Assembly (NCBI GenBank): GCA_020226215.1
Contig: CM035233.1
Coordinates: forward strand, 17,255,701-17,319,700
Length of the DNA: 64,000 nucleotides
DNA from: Sindora glabra
Taxonomy: Eukaryota; Streptophyta; Magnoliopsida; Fabales; Fabaceae
Direction: 5' to 3'
Below, piece by piece: positions 35,891 to 49,092 of this stretch (its first letter is position 1; each line of letters opens with the position of its first letter). The notes below the pieces were generated by a model. The model saw only the letters and a program-made list of their open reading frames with translations. It had not been told where the DNA came from and did not search any database. The position numbers and the translations under genes are program-made.

Positions 35891-36972
35891 TTGAAGAACA
35901 TCTTTAAATTTTATATATTTTTTATGAAAACACTATTTACTCATCACATTTTGGCCTCAAATCTCACTCATAACATGAAACATTACAACTAAATTGCTAA
36001 AATTCACAATAAAAGCATTTTCAAGACATGATCCATTACAAAAACTTCAAACGTAAATCTTATAACCCAAATTCCTTCTTAATTTCTCTAGAACTATACA
36101 TATGTTGAAATGAAATAAGATGATAAATTCAAGCTAGAGTTTAAGGAGGATGAAAGTTTGGAGTGGATTTTGACAATGGATTGTATAGCTACACATTAAG
36201 GAGGAAAAATCTTAAGTTAAGGTTCAAAGCTTTTTAGATCCAAATTTAACCAATTTCTCATGTAAAAAGAAAGAAATTGTACAAGGAAACTCCCAAGGAT
36301 TAAGTATGTCATGAAGTTTTTACCTTATAAGCTTATGAATGATGACAAAGGCATTAAGGAAGGGTGAGCTCTTGCTTCCTTTTCTAAGGCTTCTCTTAGA
36401 GGAAAAATATGATGAATAAAATGGGAAAGGAAGGGTTTTGTAAATAAAGAGTGAGTTGTCCTTTAGGGTAAAAAGGGGAAAAAGTCCAACTTTTCCAAAT
36501 TACCTTATTTTATAAAATCATACACATTATGGATGTGCTTGAAAATAATTTAGACTTGAAATTATATTTTATTCATTTAATTTTTTCACATTAAATATTA
36601 AATTAAGTAGAAATTTACCTGTTGTGTATTTGAAATCATTAATTCAATCCAGAAATAAATAGGTTTATGCTTAAAATTAGATTCTACTTGTTTGATTTAT
36701 TAGGACTAAATATTAAATTCAATGAGAATCTACTTAATCTATTCAATATGAATTATCTAGCCAAATACATTCAACAATCACTTTTATTTTAATGAGATTT
36801 TGTTGATCAAAGATATTAGATGTTTTCTCTATTTTTTTATAATAATTAGATATATTACATCATTTAAGAATTTTAAGTATAGAATTTTTAAAATCATAAT
36901 CATAAAATGGATAATTTTAAAATTATACAAAATTTTAGTATTTTGTGATATAATTTTTAAACCATTGATAAA

Positions 36973-37110
36973 TTCAAACAATATAAATTCATCATTTAAT
37001 AAATCAATGCTTTAAATAAAAAATTATTCAAACAATATAAATTCATCATTTAATAAATCAATGCTTTAAATAAAAAATTATTCAAACAATATAAATTCAT
37101 TATTTAATGA
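36973..37110. repeat. 54-bp tandem repeat, two identical copies plus a diverged third
   Basis: 36973-37026 and 37027-37080 are identical. A third copy starts at 37081 and diverges after about 20 bases (CATCATTT to CATTATTT). Confidence 0.95.
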
Positions 37111-37713
37111 ATTTAGTACTTAATAATTAAAAATAATATATGTAAAATTTTTAAAATTATAATTAAGGATAATATTGAACTTATATAAAATTACAATATT
37201 TTAGGATTTAACTATCAAATTAATAAACAAATTTAGAGCTTAAATGAAATTATTCAAACATTATAAACTTAATACATAAGACTCAACAAACTTTCCGTGT
37301 TTAATTTTAATGTTAAATATTTCAATGTTATCAAACATATCTTAACTCAATAAACAATTAACACTAACATTTTACATTATTATGCCATCTCCTAGAATGT
37401 TTATTTCTTATTTTCTTTACTCTAATCACATAACAATTACTTGGTTGGTCAATTATGCTTGAAACTTACAAAAAAAATTATCACATTATTAGTTATAATA
37501 CTACTAGATGTAATAGAATATTTAAACTATCAATCAAAAGCCCATCAGGAATGACACTTGAGCTAAGACAAGCAATTAACTTAATTTAAGAATGGTTTGA
37601 TTTGATTCAAATCATGATTCATTTTTATTAAATTTGAACAAAAATTTTAGCTTGTTTAGTAATTTAAATTAAACAATGTTTATTCTTACCTAGTTTATTT
37701 GGCTTGCGAGCAG

Positions 37714-37715
<2 letters not shown>

Positions 37716-37784
<69 letters not shown>

Positions 37785-37800
37785 GTATATATGTATATAT
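37716..37800. repeat. (AT)n microsatellite
   Basis: About 35 AT units, then interrupted by TATG. It lies just upstream of the LINE. Confidence 0.95.
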
Positions 37801-38149
37801 AAAATTTATTATCCTTTTTTATTAAGTATTAATGTTATTAAGTCATTTGTGGTTTTCCTTCTTTCAAGAAGGAGAACTCCTTCCTGAGTGCCTTCTCATT
37901 ATCATCTAAGACATTATTGGCTATTGGTACTATTACTGCATTATTTTCTTGTTTGCATAAGAAAATTTGGCTCTTGATAATTGAAGTTGTAGGGTCTATT
38001 GTGCATTTTCATCAAAGGGTAATCCCTACAATGCTACTTCATTGTTTATAGAAGTTTTGATTCCTTCGCAAATGCTAATAGGATTGGATCTACTAATATA
38101 GACCTTAAATAATTGAATCATTTTAAGAATCAGATCGTATTTGTAATTG

Positions 38150-39554
38150 ATAAAAATTAAAAACAAGATTAAAATTCAGATAATGAGAATGATTTCATTG
38201 ATTTATAGTTAAACAAATTAACATCTAAATCCATACTTATTGGAAGATACATTTATCTTAAATTGTTAAACAAAGGATTACTTAAAGAAATGATCTATAA
38301 ATTATAGGGGTTGTCAAAGGATTTTTTGTATCATTGAAAATGGGTTCAATACCTATATATTCACCTTTAAATTTGAAAAGAAGAGATTATGGATTTTAAA
38401 TTATGCACCTAGGAATATTTCAAGTTAAGTTTTCAATTTACAACTCTAGGATTCATTTATAAATGCCCAAGATGTAAGTTTTGAACATTTACTAGTGTGG
38501 ATTCAGATTCATAATCTTCCAATGGAATGCATGAATTGAAGCAACATAAAAATTATTAGCTCTAAAGTTCAAAAGGTTGAGGAAATGGAAATCCTTATTT
38601 TTAATAGAAATATATTTAAATCTCTTATCAAATTAAGGGTCTAGTTGAGTATTATTAAACTCTTACTTTTGGCATTCTAGTTAAGGAGGGGAGAATAATA
38701 AAAATTATGACTAGTTTAAAATATTCAAAAATTCAAAATCTTGATAGGGGATAAGCAAAGGATGTGTAAGAATCATAAAGTAGTTTCTAAAGATGGTGAT
38801 AAGAATGGTAAATATGGACCATGGACATATGTAGTTCTAGGAAAGAATCTAATTATTTTTATAGTTAAGAATATAATGGCAAACAAGAGTTCAAAAGATT
38901 CAAATAAGGATATTAGATGATAAAAACTAGATTTGACCATTAATAGAGTAAATGAGGAGGCAAAACAAAAAGGGAAATTAAAGAACATAATTTGGCATTG
39001 GTAGCTGTTGATCAAAATTTGCCTAAGGATTGGAATAGCTTAATAGAAAGTAGTAACAATATAAAAGTAATTGAAGGACTTATTAATTGCCTTTTGAATA
39101 ATGATATGGTGCTAATTTCTATAATTTATTACAATTCAATATCAATATTGATGAAAGCAAGTATATAGGAAATAATTAATGTTAATATGCTTGAAAAGAA
39201 TTTAATAAGAGAAAGGGATGTATAGCTATCTATTAAGGCTAAATTGTTAAAAGACTAGAATAAGGGGAGTAAAAGGCAATTGCTAATTAAGATGCAATAG
39301 ACAATTTGGTAAAAGGAACTCTAGAATAAAGAAAAGGTAAGAAAGGAAATGAAAAGCTTGAGATACAAGACAGGGTACAACAACATTTTAAGAGGGAATT
39401 AAGTTATAGAATAGATTTATGCAAGTTCTCTATAGAAGTTAATTAAGTTGAACATCCAATGAGATAAATTAGAGTATCAAGATGAAAAAATAGAGCAAGA
39501 AATGGACCATAAATAACTCAAAATACTGAGCAAGCTGAAGAGGCAATTCAAGCC
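38150..39554 (+). pseudogene. LINE ORF1 with DUF4283-like domain
   Basis: Observed blocks on the plus strand: LNKGLLKEMIYKL (about 38270-38308), NAQDVSFEHLLVWIQIHNLP (about 38463-38522), MECMN just after, KVQKVEEMEILIF (about 38563-38605), and KYGPWTYVVLGKN (about 38812-38850). These match the DUF4283 RNA-binding-type domain and the segment after the zinc knuckle in plant LINE ORF1 proteins. The knuckle itself is degraded. ORF1 product binds element RNA. Stops and frameshifts are common. The last codons continue at 43807 after the copia insertion. Confidence 0.8.
39550..39554. repeat. Target-site duplication AAGCC of copia element, left
   Basis: Matches AAACC at 43802-43806 with one G/A difference. 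Confidence 0.75.
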
Positions 39555-40352
39555 TATAGGTAGGTTCTTACTAAGTGGATCCATAGTTCCTTTATATTTA
39601 TTACTTAGTAAAAAAAAAGATAAAAAATAAAGCTTGTTAGGCATTTTGAGAGAGAGAAAAAAAAGCTAACTTGGCTTATTACAAAACTAAAGGCTTTTCT
39701 TTAGTTTAAAAGGCACATGTATACCTAGGATTTTGTAAAATAAAAAATAAAAAAAGTCTCCTCATGAAAGATATATTACCTTTGGTGAATATATATCTAT
39801 CATCCAAGGTTCCATGCGTGGCTTTATAAAGAATTAAAGCAATAAGGGAATTTATTTCTAGTTAAGGAATAACACATAAGAGGGTTTATGCAATTTTTTC
39901 TAAACTATGTAAGAAGATTCATCATCATATTTACTTAAATTCACACTAAATTTAAGTATGTTATTATTGGTAATTTGGGTAGTATAATACATATTTTTTG
40001 TTAATTTTTCTTTTTTTCTATTGATTGATTTTTACAATAATTAATGATAATTATTATATTAATTTTGTTGAGAATTTCCACTTGTTTTGATAAAGAGTTT
40101 TATATTGGTTATTCTCTTAAATTTTTAAAAAGATATTATATCCATTATTTTATTAGTAAAATTTTTATAGAACTAGGTTGTATGGTTTTATTTTTACATT
40201 GAGGGATTTTCTATGTTAAAAATTCTTAATCCCCTGACTTATTTTTCTTGTATAATTTTCTAGTATTAATTTAATTGTATATGCAAGAAAAGTTAGTCCG
40301 AATGATTTATTTAATTTTTGTTGTATGTTACTTTGATCTCATATTTTTATCA
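39555..40352 (+). repeat. 5' LTR of copia element
   Basis: 798 bp. Begins TATAGGTAGG (TG changed to TA) and ends TTTTTATCA. Aligned with 42926-43801 over its whole length except the AT expansion in the latter. Confidence 0.9.
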
Positions 40353-40357
40353 ACAAG

Positions 40358-40369
40358 AGGTATTAGAGC
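40358..40369 (+). other. Primer binding site, initiator Met-tRNA
   Basis: AGGTATTAGAGC, two changes from TGGTATCAGAGC, five bases after the 5' LTR. Confidence 0.8.
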
Positions 40370-40384
40370 TTATGCTCTAGTATA

Positions 40385-41330
40385 TTAGAATAGAGTAACT
40401 TTTAAGAGTTATCCACCTTCTCGAGAATTAAAAATACTTAAATTGGTGCATTCTGATGTATATGGTCCTATAAGTACAAGGACATGTGGCAGTACTCTTT
40501 ATTTTATTACCTTAATTAACAATCACTCAAGAAAGATATGGACAGAGGCATTGAAAACAAAAAATCAAGTGCTTGGGGTATTTAAACAATTTTGAGCCTT
40601 AATAGAAAGAAAAATAGGGAAAAAGTCAAAATACATATGCACTTATAATGAATGTGAACATTTAAGACCTTTTAGTGCTTATTGCAATGAAAGACATCAA
40701 AAAATACCACCAAAACTCCTTAGTTGAATTACTTAGCTTAAAGAATGAATAAAACATTAGTTGAGAGAGTTAGATATTAATTTTCATATGATAGACTATT
40801 AAGAGTTTTTTATACTAAAGCTTTAAATACAATTATGCTTGCTTTGAATCATTCACCATGTGTTCTTTTGCAATTTGAATACCAAAAAAAGTTTAGTCAA
40901 GTAAGAATGTTTCTTATGATCATTTACAACTTTTTAGATGTAAAGCATTTGTACATACTTCCAAGGATAAGAGATCCAATCTTAATGTGAAAACAAAGTA
41001 ATGCATATTTTTGGGTTATAGTGAAGATGAATTTGGTTACAAATTCTACAATCTTGTTGAAAAAAAATTGATCAATAGTAGAAATGCTATATTTATGAAA
41101 GACCAAACATTAAAAGACCTTAATAAGAAAAAAAAAAGTGGTGCCTCAACATAATAAACCATAACTTAACTTAGTTATAGTTCATCCAAGAAGAGAATAA
41201 GATAGAGTTAAAGCTTAAAATTTGAGATATGATAATCATGAACAATCAATACCAAAGGCCCTAATTGTTGCACTAAGAAAATCCACCAAAATTAAATAAC
41301 CTTCTACAAGGTATACTAAAGATGAGTTTA
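40385..41330 (+). pseudogene. Copia integrase remnant (N-terminus lost)
   Basis: Observed: TFKSYPPSRELKI, then LVHSDVYGPISTRTCG (about 40444-40490) and NHSRKIWTEALKTKNQVLGV (about 40521-40580), the start of the catalytic core with its first Asp. Downstream, IPKDKRSKS is seen around 40960 and CIFLGYSEDEFGYKFYNLVE around 41000-41060. The zinc-binding N-terminal part is absent and several stops interrupt the core. Confidence 0.85.
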
Positions 41331-41374
41331 TTCTTTTAGCTAATGGAGAAAAGTTAGAATATTTTGATGAGGCC

Positions 41375-42150
41375 ATGAAAGATGAACATAAAAGTAAATG
41401 GATTGAAGCTATGTAAGATAAAATAAAATCTTTACATGAGAATCACAATTATAAGTTAGTAAAATTACTAAAAGTATGAAAGCTTTGAAAAACAAATGGG
41501 CATATAAAATGAAGAATGAAAAACATAATTTTAGGTGTTGATATATAGCAAGACTAGTTTTAAAGGGATTCGATCAGAGAAAGGGAATTAATTTTAGTGA
41601 AATTTTTTCTCCTATTGTGAAAATGTTTTTTATTCATACAATGCTTAACTTCATAGCTAGTTTTGATCTAGAAATTAGGTAAATGGATGTGAAGATGGCC
41701 TTTCTTTATAGTAATTTAGAAAAAAATATTTATATAAAGTAACCAAAAGGTCTTGAAGTGAAACAAAAAAATATATATGTATATAGATTAAGAAAAAGTC
41801 TTCATGGGTTAAAAGGCTCCTAAATAATAGTATAAGAAGTTTAAGTTAATTATAGGGGAGCAAGATTACCAAAAGATAACCTTTGATTATTATGTGTTTC
41901 TTTAAAAATTCTTTGATGATGATTTTATCATTATTTTTCTCTATGTTAATGACATTTTGATTGTTGTCAAAAATGCTATAAGAATTGTTGAATTGAAGAA
42001 ATAATTGAGTAAGTCTTTTACCATGAAAGATCTAGGTTATGCCAAATAGATTATAGGCATGATGATTACTTTAGATAAAGGTGTAAGAAAACTTTATTTG
42101 TCATAAAAGAAGTATATCAAAAAGATACTTTAAAGGTTTAATATAGAAAA
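41375..42150 (+). pseudogene. Copia reverse transcriptase remnant, YVND
   Basis: Starts at DEHKSKWIEAM (about 41385), then a stop. QMDVKMAFLYSNLEKNIYIK-like sequence lies at about 41682-41740, and RLRKSLHGLK at about 41785-41815. The active site reads YVND (41942-41953) where active copies have YVDD, a G-to-A change of the catalytic Asp codon. SKSFTMKDLGYAK follows (about 42010-42050). Multiple stops. Dead enzyme. Confidence 0.9.
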
Positions 42151-42289
42151 TGTCAAGGTTATTTCTAGTCCTCTTACTAGTCACTTTAAATTGAGTATTA
42201 AGCAACGTTTAACTATGTGTAACAAAAGTAAGATGTGGAGAGAATTTCTTATGCTTCAGTAGTTAGAAGTTTAATGTATGCCATGGTAT

Positions 42290-42890
42290 GTAATAAACCT
42301 AACATTGCTCATGCAGTTGGTACAGAAATTCATTTTCTTTTAAATCAAGATAAAAAGCACTAAAATGCTGTAAAATGGATTATAGGATATTTTTTAGATA
42401 TAATTAGTTTAAGCTTATGTTTTACAGATTAAAAATACTTACTTATTAGTTTTATTAATGTGGACTTAGCTAGAGATATTAATTCTTGTAAGTCTACTTC
42501 TAGTTATCCTGATCAATTTTGCAAAGATAGTTATAGCATGACAATCCAAATTGTAGAAATGTATTACTTTTTCAACAACAAAGGTGAATTTATTGTAAAA
42601 CATAAAACATGTAAAGAGTTACTGTGGATGAACTTTCTTCAAGAACTTGGATTTAACCAAAATCATTATATTTTGTTTTATAACAATTAGAGTGCAATAT
42701 ACTTTAGTAAGAATTCTACTTTCCATGTAAGGTCAAAATATATAGATGTTTATTACCATTGGACACATGATGTTCTAAGTAATAAGTTATTAAAACTTAA
42801 AAAAGTTTATATAGAAGATAATGGTGCTAATATGTTAACTAAAACTTTACTAAAGGAAAAGCCTAAAGCACATTGCTCAATAGTCAAAAT
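42290..42890 (+). pseudogene. Copia RNase H remnant
   Basis: NVDLARDINSCKSTSSY (about 42459-42509) is the first catalytic block. KTCKELLWMNFLQELGF (about 42605-42655) and SKNSTFHVRSKYIDVYYHW (about 42704-42760) follow in order, then NGANMLTKTLLKEKP (about 42822-42865) at the end of the polyprotein. One 76-codon stretch (42460-42690) is still open. It lies just upstream of the polypurine tract. Confidence 0.88.
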
Positions 42891-42911
42891 GGCAATATTC
42901 CCCACTTAATC

Positions 42912-42925
42912 AAAAAAGAAAGATT
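42912..42925 (+). other. Polypurine tract of copia element
   Basis: AAAAAAGAAAGATT directly precedes the 3' LTR. Confidence 0.7.
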
Positions 42926-43801
<876 letters not shown>

Positions 43802-44651
43802 AAACCATGCCCTTACAAGTATCATGAAATGCATAGCTTGGAATTGTCAAGGAACTAACTAAGCTTTAATAGTTAGGCCTTAAGGACTATGGTTGTGGAA
43901 AATCGATCAGATTGTGTTCTATTTTGTGAAACAAAAGCTATAGTTAGAAAGATACAACAAGTGGCTTGTAGAATCGAAATGGTAGATTGTGTGATTTTTT
44001 TGATAAAGAAATAAAAGGGTAGTTTAGCTTTATTATGGATGTAAAGGGTCAAGATTAAAGTCCTATATGCAAATGAAAGAATGATTCAAAGTGCTCTATC
44101 AATTAAAGAAAATAAGGAACAATGGTGTATGAATTAAGTTTATTAATCTCTATACTTTAGTGATTGGCAAATATTATGGAATAGATTATATGTGATTCAA
44201 AGTGATATGAGAGCTCTTTAGGTTAATGCACTACTCACTTAATAAAATAAGGAAAAGGTTACTTAGTAGGATATTCTAATAATGTGGCATTTAGTGTCTT
44301 TATTCAACATATTGGAAAGATTGATATAAATTTCAAAGGAACTGCTTACACCTAGTATAATGGAAAGGTTGGTTCACAAGCAACTAGAGAGAGATTAGAT
44401 AGGGTAATTTGTAATGGTGCTTAGAGAACTATATTCCTAAAAGCTACTATGGTGCAGTTATCAATATTAGTGTTTGGCCACTCTCCAATCTACCTTGACA
44501 CAAAATTAGATAAAGACCAAAGATCTCAACCATTTATATTCACATCGTCTTAGTTAGAGATAGTTTTTTGTCTAAAGGTCATTTAAAATGCTTAGCATAA
44601 TAAGGTAAGTGGTTTAGCTACTTTCAATTTGGTAAATAAACTTAAACAAAC

Positions 44652-44751
44652 TAGGAAACAACTATTACCTTCGAATAAGTGACATTTTAGCAACTATATT
44701 TTAGGAAACAACTATTACCTTCGAATAAGTGACATTTTAGCTACTATATTT
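44652..44751 (+). repeat. 50-bp tandem duplication inside LINE ORF2
   Basis: TAGGAAACAACTATTACC starts at 44652 and again at 44702. The copies differ at one base (CAAC/CTAC). Confidence 0.95.
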
Positions 44752-45865
44752 TAATTAAAAATCTTCAAGAAGCTCTAACTAAAATAAAGGAGATAGAGCC
44801 AATAAGGGAAAATATAGTAGAAGAATAGTTATTGAAATCTTAATTAAATAAATAGCTTGCTAGGCAATCTAAAATTTGGTATTAAAAAAATCTAAAGAAT
44901 AATGGATAAACAATGACGAATGAAACATAAAGTTTTATCACTTGACAATTATTGTTCATAAACAAATAAATAATATGTTGCAAAGTGATGATAATTAGGT
45001 AAATAAGAAATGAAACTTTGAGAATTATTTTATTTAGGGTTTTGAAGAACTTTTTATCATGAGTAATGTGCTATTTCCAATAGATTTAGAAGAGCTATTC
45101 AGAGTGTTATTACTAATAGGGAAAATAGTTCACTTTATCAAATTCCAGCATAAAAGGAGATTTAGGAAACTTTAAAGGAAAGGTCTAACTTGAAAGCTCC
45201 AGAACTAATGGAATGAATGCTTTATTCTAAATAAAAAAAATTAGAATATTATGGACACTTAAATGTTTTAAATAATACAAAAGTTTTTCAAATTAAGATA
45301 TTTCTTGAAGTTAAGTGAAACCTTTATTACTTTGATTCCTAAGGCACTTGGGGCAAGTAATTTTGAAGATTTTTATCCAGTTAGTCTTTGCAATTTGATT
45401 TATAAGATTATATAAAAAAATTTGGCAAATAGAATGAGACCCTTTATGAAAATTGATTCCTTTGATGCAATTTACTTTTATTATAGGTAGATGGATAGCT
45501 AAAAAAAGGGCTACTAGCATAGGAAGTTATTTATCATTTTTCTCAAAAGAAAGGAAAAGGAGAATTTGCAAGTTTGAAGCTAGACATGAAAAAAAAAGCC
45601 TATGATAAAGTGAAATAAAGGTTTATTTTAAGAATTTTGGAACTCTTTATCTTTAGTAGAAATTTGATGAATCGATACAATAGGGTATATCTATATTCTC
45701 CTTTAAAATTTTATTAAATGGAGCTCCCACTAGGAAATTCTATCTAAGTTATGGCTTAAGCTAAAGGAATGCACTCTCCCCATGTTTGTTTATTCTTTAT
45801 TTTGAAATCTTGTCAAGATTAATATTTCAAGCAAATAATAACAAGAGATTTTCTAAAGTTAAGAT

Positions 45866-46522
45866 TAGGGATGATAATTTAACCCACACCTAATGGGTAC
45901 CTTTAATTTTTACCTTTTTTTGTATGGGTATAAGACTTTTAAAATGGATATAGGTATGGTAAAAGGGTTTTCTTGGTAAGGATATGATTACAAAAGCTAT
46001 ACTAAATCCTTTTGATGCCTATATTATATAATACATTATTAAATAATATATAATAATATATTCATATATAAATTTGATGTATAATAAAAATAAAAACTAA
46101 AACTATTTATATAATTACTTAATCTAATCTAAAAAATTTTCAAAGACAAATATTAACAAAAGAATTCATGTTATTATTTATTCTATTAATATTATTAGAA
46201 TTTATAAGTAATTATTATTTTAATAAAAAATAATAAGATATAAAAAATTATAATTAATATAATAAGATATAGATAAATTATAATTAGATATCTTTAATTT
46301 TTGTTAAAAATTATAATAGGGTATAGATATATATACATCATTTAAACAAAATGTGGGAATTGGGGATAGGTATGGGGATTTGAATATTTGATAAGGATGG
46401 GGATAAGTATTAAAAAATTTTCTCATCCAGGTATAGGGATGAGCGAGGGTAAAATATTTTGGAATGGAGACAGGTACAAGGACATTAATCTTCTATCCAT
46501 ACCCATCCCATTGCCATTCCTA
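45866..46522. mobile_element. hAT-like MITE inserted in LINE reverse transcriptase
   Basis: 657 bp. Left end TAGGGATGATAATTT, right end (inverted) TAGGAATGGCAATGGG. Flanked by GTTAAGAT (45858-45865) and GTAAGGAT (46523-46530), an 8-bp duplication with two mismatches. The LINE reading frame continues across the join as RISRGSFSIS, confirming the exact insertion point. GGGATGGGGA-type runs near both ends are common in a plant hAT-like MITE group. There is no coding capacity. Confidence 0.82.
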
Positions 46523-46660
46523 GTAAGGATTTCTAGAGGAAGTTTTAGCATTAGTCATTTAATGTTTACCAATAACTTGATGATTTTCTCAAAGGCTAAA
46601 AAAGAAGAAACTAATGTTATATGGGAAATTTTTAATAAGTATGAAAATTTATCTAGATAA
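46388..46660 (+). other. Chimeric open frame, MITE end fused to LINE reverse transcriptase
   Basis: 90 codons. Residues 1-45 are read from the MITE's right end and have no homology that I recognise; from about residue 46 the frame is LINE reverse transcriptase (ISRGSFSISHLMFTNN). This is a by-product of the insertion and there is no sign that it is expressed. Confidence 0.75.
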
Positions 46661-48558
46661 CAAGTAATCATTGCTAAGCTAGGAGGTTCTTTTGTAAAAA
46701 AAAAACACTCAAAGAATAATTAGAGAAAGGATTCTACAATTCATTAGGGTTCCTCAACTATAAAAGGAGGTTAAATACTTTAGCATCCTGCTACTCCTGC
46801 CATACTCAAGATATCAGACTTTGAATTTTTAATTAGTAAAGTATAATCATGATTAACAGGATGGAGGAAGAATACTTTGTCATGAAGGACAAATGATTGT
46901 GATATCTTCAATTATTCAATAACTATATTCAATGTAAACATTTAAAGTTCCATTAACTATTTATGAAAGAATTGATAGAATTTGTTGAAGATTTTATGGC
47001 AAACTCTAGATGAAAAAGTCATTATTTCTATCTAAAGGCTTATGATTTAATTTATAAACCCAAAGTCTTAGGAGGGCTTGGATTTAAATTATTTTAGATG
47101 GTGTTGACTTCTCCAAAGACTTTATAGGTTCAATGTATTCATCATAAATATTAGGAATCAAGGTTTATAGGCATGGAAAAAAGATAGTTGTAATCGAGAC
47201 CTAATATGAGGAATTACTATTTTCTGGTTGAAAGAAGGCATTTAATTAGGATATAAAAGGATCCATAGATTCTTAAGTTGCTAAAATTTTACTTCAATTT
47301 TAAAGAAAGGCATTATTCTAGTTGAAGATATTATAGTATTAGAATTGATTAGCCATAAGCAAAATTAATGGAATGAAATATTCATTAATTATTTATTCTC
47401 GTCAAACAAAATAAGAAAAATCAAAAGGATATCAAGTAGGCAAAAACCAAGGGACAAAATTAATTTGAGCTTTGAATAATTTAGGCAAATTCATAATGAA
47501 ATCATTGTGTAAATTGCTTATTTCATTCTTAAATAACTAAAATTAATAACAAATATGGAATAATCTATGGAATTTAAATATTCACCTTAGACTTCAATCA
47601 AACTTAGGTATGGGAAATGAGTTTTACTAACAAGAGTGGGATGAGCTAGTTGATGAATGAGGATACTATTTTGAGCCCTTTATACTTACTAGGACCAAAA
47701 TCGAACTCTATCTCATAGAGAATTGTGAAACACATGGTTGACTTAGTTTCATTTTTGTGGGTTCAATATTGCTTAACTGTGATCTATATTTGTGATGGAA
47801 GCTTTACTTACGATTATGGTAAGCAATAGTAAATTACTCCCTATCATGAATAGAGATGAGCATTATGTCATTGTAGTGTTTGCCACAATCATGCTTCAGC
47901 ACATTTGGGATGAGAGAAATTGGGTAATGCATTAAGAGGAGCTAATAGACCAAGACTATTTAGGCTAGTGTTAGATGATGTAAAGGCTAAGGAAAGAAGG
48001 TAATGGGAAATGCTTTAAGAAAATAAAAATGTAAATGAAGTTTCTTCTTCCAATGGGTTAAGGCAAATTTACTAAAAACCACTAAGGTATAACATAATAA
48101 AAATCAATATGGATTCTACCTAAACAAGGGTAAAAATTTTAATAGCAACAATTGTTAGGAATTGTGATAGCCATATCCTAGGAATATGGTATGAGAATTC
48201 CAAGTGTTCATTAGTCCTCAATGCTGAATTTTTGGCTATTCATAAAGGTATATCAGTGGTAAACAATTTTCACCATCACCTAGTTTAAGTAGAAAATGAG
48301 TTAAAAACTATGATTGATACATTATTTGGAGTAGCTAAGTGCCTTTAGTAGGGGAAAGCTATCTTTAAATTTGTTTATAGTCTTTCAAATAATGTTTCTT
48401 ACGTTTTCATTATTTGATGTCCTAGAATTTGTAAAAGGCAGGTTTCTAGTGTTGTTAGAGGTGGGTTAGGTAGTTTATCTTAGGTTCCACCTCAAATTGA
48501 GGATGTTGTTTTCTCTAATATTGCTTAATGAAGTTACCTTTACATTAAGGAAAAAAAA

Positions 48559-49092
48559 CTACTAGAAGTTTAAAGGGTAAAAGCCTACAATAAATTAACT
48601 TAATTGAATCAATTCCAATATTCATTACTATATATGTTATTATTGATCAAGTAAATCTAGTAAATTTTAAAATGAAGAGAAAACTGAAAATGGTGACTAG
48701 AATTGTTTACTTCTACATTGCCTAGACTAATTTGTTAGTAGTAAGTTATAGTGCCTACTTTAAGTAAATGTAGGTTAACTCTTTAGCTATATTTCTTAAG
48801 AATAGCATGCTTTCTTGGGATGTGTTTTTCATAAATAATAGAGTTCTAGCAAACCATTGAATTATTTTTTAAAGAGTCTCAATAAGAAGTAAAAGGCATT
48901 TATTATAGTTGCTTATGAATCTTTGTTTGAATAATGACCTAAGAGACCAAGATAATACATATGAGGTTAAGTTCCTTGATAGGTCATATAAGTTATAGAA
49001 AACTAATTGTGGAAGGGTAAAGTCACATAGAGGCTTCAAAGGGGTCATAGTTGTAAGGGAAAATTATGGGATATAAGTTAAAATTTATGATG
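48559..49092. other. AT-rich spacer, no gene
   Basis: Nothing recognisable between the LINE tail and the next LTR element. Confidence 0.45.

Larger units (their letters stand above)
34958..37715. other. AT-rich region with palindromes and tandem repeats, no gene
   Basis: The two frames near 34915-35412 have no motif. Sequence from 35600 to about 36640 has the feel of a minus-strand LTR (repeated palindromes, then purine-rich tract) but I could not find paired ends. Confidence 0.4.
43824..48538 (+). pseudogene. LINE ORF2 polyprotein remnant
   Basis: ATG at 43824 overlaps the ORF1 stop as ATGA. Endonuclease domain: MKCIAWNCQGTN at the start, then FKGTAYT, ERLDRVICNGA (about 44391-44425) and FGHSPIYLD (44472-44498), where the family has SDHCP. 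Reverse transcriptase: TLIPKALGASNFEDFYPVSL (about 45334-45395), then LDMKKKAYDKVK (about 45578), is split by the MITE, and resumes at ISRGSFSISHLMFTNNLMIF. The catalytic pair reads NN instead of DD (46571-46576). C-terminal RNase H-like region: SHILGIWYENSKCSLVLNAE (about 48168-48230). Stop TAA 48536-48538. Many stops. Confidence 0.88.
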
